A DNA stretch of 64,000 nucleotides from Clostridia bacterium (GTDB lineage: Bacteria; Bacillota; Clostridia; TANB77; UBA1234), in the NCBI GenBank assembly GCA_017462965.1, contig JAFTQC010000022.1, forward strand, positions 1 through 64,000, written 5' to 3'. The notes below the pieces were generated by a model. It was given only the letters and a program-made list of their open reading frames with translations, did not search any database and had not been told where the DNA came from. The position numbers were made by a program, and so were the translations under genes. Below are positions 59,067 through 64,000 of this stretch, piece by piece; the first letter of the stretch is position 1; the number at the start of each line of letters is the position of its first letter.

Positions 59067-61109
59067 TTATTCCTCCTTATGCAAAGGTATAGTAATTGTA
59101 AATGTAGTTCCAACATTTAATTCAGAAGAAAACTCTATATTACCACCAAACTTACCTTTAATAGTAGAGTAAGACATGTAAAGACCAAGTCCAGTTCCAT
59201 TTTTTCCTTTAGTAGTAATCATTTCTTTAAATAATTTGTTTTTTATTTCATCGCTCATTCCTGAACCGTTATCTTTAACACTTATATAAACATTTGAATT
59301 ATCAGCTGAAATATTTAAATAAACTTTTTCATTCATCTTTCCATTATATGCTTGAATCGAGTTAGAGATTAAATTTATTATAACTTGAATTAAGTTATTA
59401 ATATCTCCGTGAAGCAATAAGGTAGGATCACAAGAGATGTTAGTTTCAAGCGTTAGCAAAGCTTTCTTGATTTCATGTTTAACTAAAATATCTACTTTTT
59501 TAGCTAAGTCATAAACTGAAAATTCAGCGTATTCAGATGTAGCAAGTTGAGACGCTTGTCCTTTAACTGCAGTAATAATATCTGACATATAAGCGGTGTG
59601 CGTTTTAATTTTTGTAATCCATTCAAGCATGTCTTTTGCGATACCACGATGATCTTCTGAATTAACTTGTGGATTATCTATTGAAGCGATATATTCTCCA
59701 ACAAGCTCTGTTAATCCCTCAGCAGCACCAGAGATTGACATTATAGGTGTTTTTAAGTTGTGAGCAATACCGCCAATCATTTGTCCAAGAGAGGCAAGAC
59801 GTTCTTGCTCAAGTAAAGTTTGTTGGTTGTTTTCAATTTGGTTAATATGTTGCGATGTTAAATCTTGCAAATTATTGAAAGCAACTACCAGGTCACCGAT
59901 TTCATCATTTGATGTAACTGGAAGTTTTTCATTTAAAGAGTCTTTTTTTCTTGTCGCAATATCTTGCATGTTTTCTGAAATCTTCGAAATCTCACTTGTT
60001 ATTGAGCGAGAAAAGAAGAAAATAGAAAAACCACAATATATAAGAATAATTACCATATTAGATAAAGTTGCACCTAATAAATGGCTTGATAAGTCATATT
60101 TAACGATAACTTTAATTTCTTGATTATTAATTGTTAAAGGAATTACAACACCTTGAATTTCAGTGCCATAATAATCGTAAACAATATTTTCGTTTTCTGA
60201 AGATAGTTCTAATGCATATTTTATAAAGAAATCAGAAACTTCTGAGTTATTGAAGTTTATGAATTCATTGTTGTTGTCTATCAAGAAAACGGCATCTTTA
60301 GTTGAAACTAAATCCATGTTGTTTACCACTTCTTTTAATTCGTTGATGTTTCTAGGTTTTGTATTTTCAATGATTGAATTTACTTCTAAAGTATAATGTT
60401 CTTTCAATATGTCAGATTTTTCTTGCATATTACTAGAGTAAAGTAGTAAAAATGTGTAAATAACTGAAACTAGCAATAAAGATGAAATCTGCATCACAGA
60501 TGTTGCAGTAAGTGAAAAATTTGATTGGTTAAGTTTTGTTGTGTTTCCTAAATATGAAAGTGCTGTTTTGAACACGTTCTTAAAAAATATGTACACAACG
60601 GATGCTGACAAGACGGAAATTGTTGTTATAACCATAATAACTTTTACATCTGCAAATGATGTGAATCCAAGTAAAATAAATGCAAGTGACAAGGCAATTG
60701 TCGGTGCTAATGCAATAAACAAGAATAATGATTGTGGCAATGTCATGCATTTTAAAATAATTTTATTAAGTTTCTTTTTGGATTCAGGTGTATTGCTAGA
60801 ATTTATTTCATTTTTTATTTTGTCCAAATTTTTAAAGTCTCTGGTTTGTACGATAATAAATACAAGTCCCAGTAAACTAAGTATGATAAATATAATGAAA
60901 TATTGCATAAAATACGTAAGTCCGCCAGAAACTTCAGAGTCAAACTTGCTGTTAATGGTGCCCGGACCATAGTTTAAGAAAATTGGTAAAAAGTAATACG
61001 TAAGTAATACGCCAAGTAGAATTGTGAGTTCAAAAATGGCGCATACTGAAAAACGTAAATGCTTACTTATCCAATTTGAAACTTTCTTCGTTTTGTGAAT
61101 TTTCTTCAT
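59067..61109 (-). CDS. Membrane sensor histidine kinase
   Basis: 680 residues. It has several N-terminal membrane segments (about 20-230, six helices by eye), an extracytoplasmic sensing region (about 240-345), one more membrane helix, and a HAMP-like linker. The phospho-acceptor motif GGIAHNLKTPIMSISG is near residue 448, and the HATPase domain shows VIINLISNSIQAY, DNGSGM and GTGLGLYM. It is the cognate kinase of the HD-GYP regulator just downstream. Its start overlaps the end of the NRPS-type gene by 47 bases behind TTGGAGG, so synthesis is coupled. The ligand may be a product of the NRPS-like enzyme; this is inference. Confidence 0.9.
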   Translation of the reverse strand: MKKIHKTKKVSNWISKHLRFSVCAIFELTILLGVLLTYYFLPIFLNYGPGTINSKFDSEVSGGLTYFMQYFIIFIILSLLGLVFIIVQTRDFKNLDKIKNEINSSNTPESKKKLNKIILKCMTLPQSLFLFIALAPTIALSLAFILLGFTSFADVKVIMVITTISVLSASVVYIFFKNVFKTALSYLGNTTKLNQSNFSLTATSVMQISSLLLVSVIYTFLLLYSSNMQEKSDILKEHYTLEVNSIIENTKPRNINELKEVVNNMDLVSTKDAVFLIDNNNEFINFNNSEVSDFFIKYALELSSENENIVYDYYGTEIQGVVIPLTINNQEIKVIVKYDLSSHLLGATLSNMVIILIYCGFSIFFFSRSITSEISKISENMQDIATRKKDSLNEKLPVTSNDEIGDLVVAFNNLQDLTSQHINQIENNQQTLLEQERLASLGQMIGGIAHNLKTPIMSISGAAEGLTELVGEYIASIDNPQVNSEDHRGIAKDMLEWITKIKTHTAYMSDIITAVKGQASQLATSEYAEFSVYDLAKKVDILVKHEIKKALLTLETNISCDPTLLLHGDINNLIQVIINLISNSIQAYNGKMNEKVYLNISADNSNVYISVKDNGSGMSDEIKNKLFKEMITTKGKNGTGLGLYMSYSTIKGKFGGNIEFSSELNVGTTFTITIPLHKEE

Positions 61110-64000
61110 TTGTTTTGTCCTCCAAAATATTTTTAATAAATAAATTTAGATATTCTTTTGAAATCATAGGCCACTTGAAGCCGTTGTGTTTCAAGTATTC
61201 TTGTGTTAATGAATCGTTTATTGTTATGCTTGTATCATAATTTAAATTTGTAGAATTATTTAAGTCAGTAATAAAGTTTTGCAAATAGTTTGAGTTATCA
61301 TCTTTTTGAATAAATTTTGTGAATTCTTTGGCTGAAATAAAATCAATTTTTAAATTATAATCGTTCAAAATTGGAAGCAAATCTTTTATCGTAACAATGT
61401 TTGAGTTTAACAAATGAAATACTTTATTTTTGTAATTTATAAGTTTTACAATTGCTTCTGCACATGAATCGATAGGAGTAAATTCAAGAAATTGATTTGA
61501 TAAATTTTTTGGTAATTTTCCAAGTTTCACAAAACCGTAAATTCTTTTGAAGTAGGCATTATCAAATTTGTTTATTTGGAATTTGCCGTCAGAAATACGT
61601 TGCATTAAATTTCCAACTCTAAAAATATTTACATTTAGCCCATCATGCATAGCTTTAAACATTTCATTTTCTGCTTCAAATTTTGTTCTAACATAAACGT
61701 TATCTTTGTAGTTTTGACCTATGTAAAAATCGTTTTCTGTATAATCATAAATTATATCATTTTTTACTAAGAAATTTCCAGATACAGATGTTGTTGAAAT
61801 ATGATTTATTGATGCGTTAGCTTCTTTTGCAAATTTTATAACACCGATTGCAGACATTACGTTTGAATTATAGAAAAGATTGTAATCTCCAAAGTGTTTA
61901 ACAAGTGAAGCAGCATTTATAATTGTATCTATTTTTGAAATTAATTGTTTATATAAATCAACTTTAATTCCAAGTTTTTCTCTTACTAAATCTCCTTCGA
62001 TTGGAATTATTCTACTTCCAATTAAAAGATCGTATTTTTCTCCAAAATAGAAATGTAAGATTTCTTTAAGTCTTTCTTCATTTGATTTTGTAGGTTTACT
62101 TCTAATTAAGCAGTACACAGTAACATCTTCGAATTGATTTAGAAGTTCTGATAATATATGAGAACCTAAAAAACCTGTAGCGCCTGTAAGTAAAATGTTT
62201 TTAGGTGCTGCTATTTTTTTGTTTAAATCATCTGTTCCATATTTAATAGGTGATGAAATTTCGATTTCGTAATTTACTTCTTTTTTCTCATTAGAAGAAA
62301 TAAAATCAGAAATAGCGCGGATAGTTGGGTTTTCAAATAAAGCTTGTGACTTTATATTTATATTGTTTTTATAAAGTATTGATTGTATTGAAATTATTGC
62401 AAGAGAATCTCCGCCAATTTCAAAAATATTATCATCTATACTTATATTTTCTTGTTTTAAAACTGTTTTCCACGCCTCTAGAATAGTGGAATCAAGCTTG
62501 TTTCTTGGAGCAACAATTACAGTATTTCGTTCCATGAATTCCATTTTTTCTAGAGCTTTTCTATCGACTTTTCCATTTGGCGTCGAAGGAAATTTTGAAA
62601 TTAAATTAATTTCTTTTGGCAACATGTAATGCGGTAAGAATTTCTTTAAATTTTGTTTCAAATCAGCAATATCAATTTCATTTTTAGTTTCTATGTATGC
62701 AACCAAAGTAGATTTTAATTCAGAACGTTTTAGTAAAACAACAACGTTTGGATTTTTTAAATATGCTGAAATCGATGATTCAATTTCTCCAAGATTAATT
62801 CTATATCCGTTGTGTTTAACTTGATAGTCAGTGCGTTCGTGGAATGTCATAAGTCCGTTTTCGTTTATAGAAACGACGTCTCCGGTTTTATACATTAAAC
62901 AATTTTCTTCGAAAGGATTTTTTATAAATCTGCTTTCAGTCAAATCTTCTCTACTAATGTATCCTTTTGCAAGTCCAGGGCCGCTTACATATAGTTCGCC
63001 TTTTATGTTGTAAGGTTGTAATTTTAAGTTTTCGTTTAAAACGTAGCATTTACAGTTGTTTATTGGTCTACCGATATAAACTTGTTCGTCATTTTTGTTA
63101 AATTTGTAATAACTTGTACATACACTGTTTTCGGTTGGACCATATTCGTTTACTAGTTCAACTTCGGGAAGTAATTCAAAATGTTTTTTCACAAGTTCAA
63201 TTGAGAAACCTTCTCCAGCCACAGTAATGATTTTGAAATTCTTTAATTCTTCTGGTATTTCATTTAATAAAACATTATAAAAACTTGGAACTACAAGCAT
63301 GTGGTTTGTTTTATGTTTTTTTATCAAAGACTCAATTAGTGGTAAATCGAAGTTTGAATTACTTTGTTTTATTAATACTAGTTTTGAACCAGAAATTAGG
63401 GGAGTGAAGATATCTTCAACTGAGCTGTCGAATGCAAATGAAGGAATTTGTAGTACACACATATTTTGATCAAATTTATATGTTTCTTTTCTCCAAAGCA
63501 AAGTGTTAACGATTGAAGAATGTCTAATCATTACGCCTTTTGGCTTTCCGGTTGATCCGGATGTATAAATAACATAAGCGATATCGTCAGGTTCATTTAT
63601 ATTATCGAAAATAATGCTATTTTTTAGTTTTGAATTATCGACAATGATTGTTTTGCAAGTATCATTGGTATATTCAAGTTCTTCCGCTTTTAAAAGCAGC
63701 TTGCAATCACTATCATTAAGCATAAAATCGATTCTGTCTGCAGGATAATCAGGATTGATTGGTACATAAGCTGCGCCTGCCTTTAAAACTGCAAGGATTG
63801 ATATAATCATTTCTAGAGAACGATTGAAAAGTACGCCAACGTATGTATTTCTTGTGATACCGCTTTTTATAAGTTCCTCTGCAAGATAGTTACTTTTTTC
63901 GTCTAAATCTTTATATGTTAGCATCTCATTATCAAAAATCAACGCAATGTTATTTGGCTTTTTATTTGCAACGTCAGATATTAAAGTTGCAATTGTAGCT
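61063..64000 (-). CDS. NRPS-like adenylation-thiolation-reductase protein, 5' end outside window
   Basis: Large multidomain enzyme; the frame is open to the window edge (KPNNIALIFDNEMLTYKDLDEKSNYLA precedes the usual A1 motif), so N-terminal parts such as a condensation domain may be missing. Visible order: adenylation domain (IYTSGSTGKPKGV, NEYGPTEN, YKTGDV, NGKVDRKALEKM), carrier domain with the pantetheine Ser in FEIGGDSLAI, and a NAD(P)H-dependent thioester reductase (NILLTGATGFLGSHILSELL ... YVRTKFEAE). Such A-T-R proteins release an amino or carboxylic aldehyde or alcohol. The start of the next gene lies inside its 3' end. Confidence 0.9.
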   Translation of the reverse strand, partial: ATIATLISDVANKKPNNIALIFDNEMLTYKDLDEKSNYLAEELIKSGITRNTYVGVLFNRSLEMIISILAVLKAGAAYVPINPDYPADRIDFMLNDSDCKLLLKAEELEYTNDTCKTIIVDNSKLKNSIIFDNINEPDDIAYVIYTSGSTGKPKGVMIRHSSIVNTLLWRKETYKFDQNMCVLQIPSFAFDSSVEDIFTPLISGSKLVLIKQSNSNFDLPLIESLIKKHKTNHMLVVPSFYNVLLNEIPEELKNFKIITVAGEGFSIELVKKHFELLPEVELVNEYGPTENSVCTSYYKFNKNDEQVYIGRPINNCKCYVLNENLKLQPYNIKGELYVSGPGLAKGYISREDLTESRFIKNPFEENCLMYKTGDVVSINENGLMTFHERTDYQVKHNGYRINLGEIESSISAYLKNPNVVVLLKRSELKSTLVAYIETKNEIDIADLKQNLKKFLPHYMLPKEINLISKFPSTPNGKVDRKALEKMEFMERNTVIVAPRNKLDSTILEAWKTVLKQENISIDDNIFEIGGDSLAIISIQSILYKNNINIKSQALFENPTIRAISDFISSNEKKEVNYEIEISSPIKYGTDDLNKKIAAPKNILLTGATGFLGSHILSELLNQFEDVTVYCLIRSKPTKSNEERLKEILHFYFGEKYDLLIGSRIIPIEGDLVREKLGIKVDLYKQLISKIDTIINAASLVKHFGDYNLFYNSNVMSAIGVIKFAKEANASINHISTTSVSGNFLVKNDIIYDYTENDFYIGQNYKDNVYVRTKFEAENEMFKAMHDGLNVNIFRVGNLMQRISDGKFQINKFDNAYFKRIYGFVKLGKLPKNLSNQFLEFTPIDSCAEAIVKLINYKNKVFHLLNSNIVTIKDLLPILNDYNLKIDFISAKEFTKFIQKDDNSNYLQNFITDLNNSTNLNYDTSITINDSLTQEYLKHNGFKWPMISKEYLNLFIKNILEDKTNEENSQNEESFKLDK

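Overview
The window looks like chromosomal DNA of an uncultured, gut-type Clostridium relative (Firmicutes, Clostridia). Most genes are strongly AT-rich, start behind AGGAGG-type ribosome binding sites, and have consensus TTGACA/TATAAT promoters with 16-17 bp spacers. The gene set fits that group: S-layer homology (SLH) proteins, a VanW protein, a LytR-CpsA-Psr protein, CvpA, YidD, a spore photoproduct lyase homologue, a DUF1538/P-II pair, CbxX-type AAA+ proteins, CysRS and LeuRS.

Layout. 1-6.5 kb: end of a GC-richer unknown gene, an SLH protein with a +1 frameshift, an AIM24 protein, a polysaccharide deacetylase and a GC-rich glucan phosphorylase. 6.6-12 kb: U32 protein, tRNA-Gln(CUG), CPBP protease, two Nudix hydrolases and two small charged proteins. 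12-20 kb: a giant triple-AAA+ protein, a double-HTH regulator, a 1.6-kb element remnant in tRNA-Gln(UUG), tRNA-His and a P-loop kinase. 20-30 kb: an 894-aa protein with a kinase-like C-terminus, SDR, CBM-like protein, VanW, frameshifted SplB, a second CbxX AAA+ protein and MscL. 30-39 kb: a stable RNA with tRNA-like ends, a Cys-rich leader peptide before cysS, radical SAM YtqA-type protein and a heterodimeric ABC exporter. 39-50 kb: LMW phosphatase, acyltransferase-fold protein, frameshifted glycosyltransferase, ClpX-like ATPase, SPFH, YidD, PilT-like ATPase, P-II and frameshifted DUF1538, tRNA-Gly and tRNA-Cys. 50-64 kb: SLH protein, YhbY, YkvI, DUF5711, CvpA, LCP, LeuRS, and an operon of NRPS-reductase, histidine kinase and HD-GYP regulator.

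The most striking signal is a shared frameshift site. Four unrelated genes (SLH protein, splB, a glycosyltransferase, DUF1538) are each split by the same event: an in-frame CGG after a codon ending in U, where skipping the C (+1) restores the frame and reads Gly (GGA or GGC). Scanning by eye, I found no other in-frame CGG in the AT-rich genes. CGG as ordinary Arg occurs only in a minority of GC-richer genes. This suggests a CGG-linked +1 recoding event or a nearly unassigned CGG codon.

Other notable signals: a 14-codon leader peptide with five Cys codons followed by competing hairpins and a terminator before cysS; a 236-nt RNA with tRNA acceptor and T arms but no anticodon arm; more than twenty intergenic palindromes sharing a GGGAC(G/A) core; a short ORF overlapping the start of the ABC exporter; and a two-armed attenuator before a small HTH gene. 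Gene functions are assigned from motifs read in the sequence; no database search was run.
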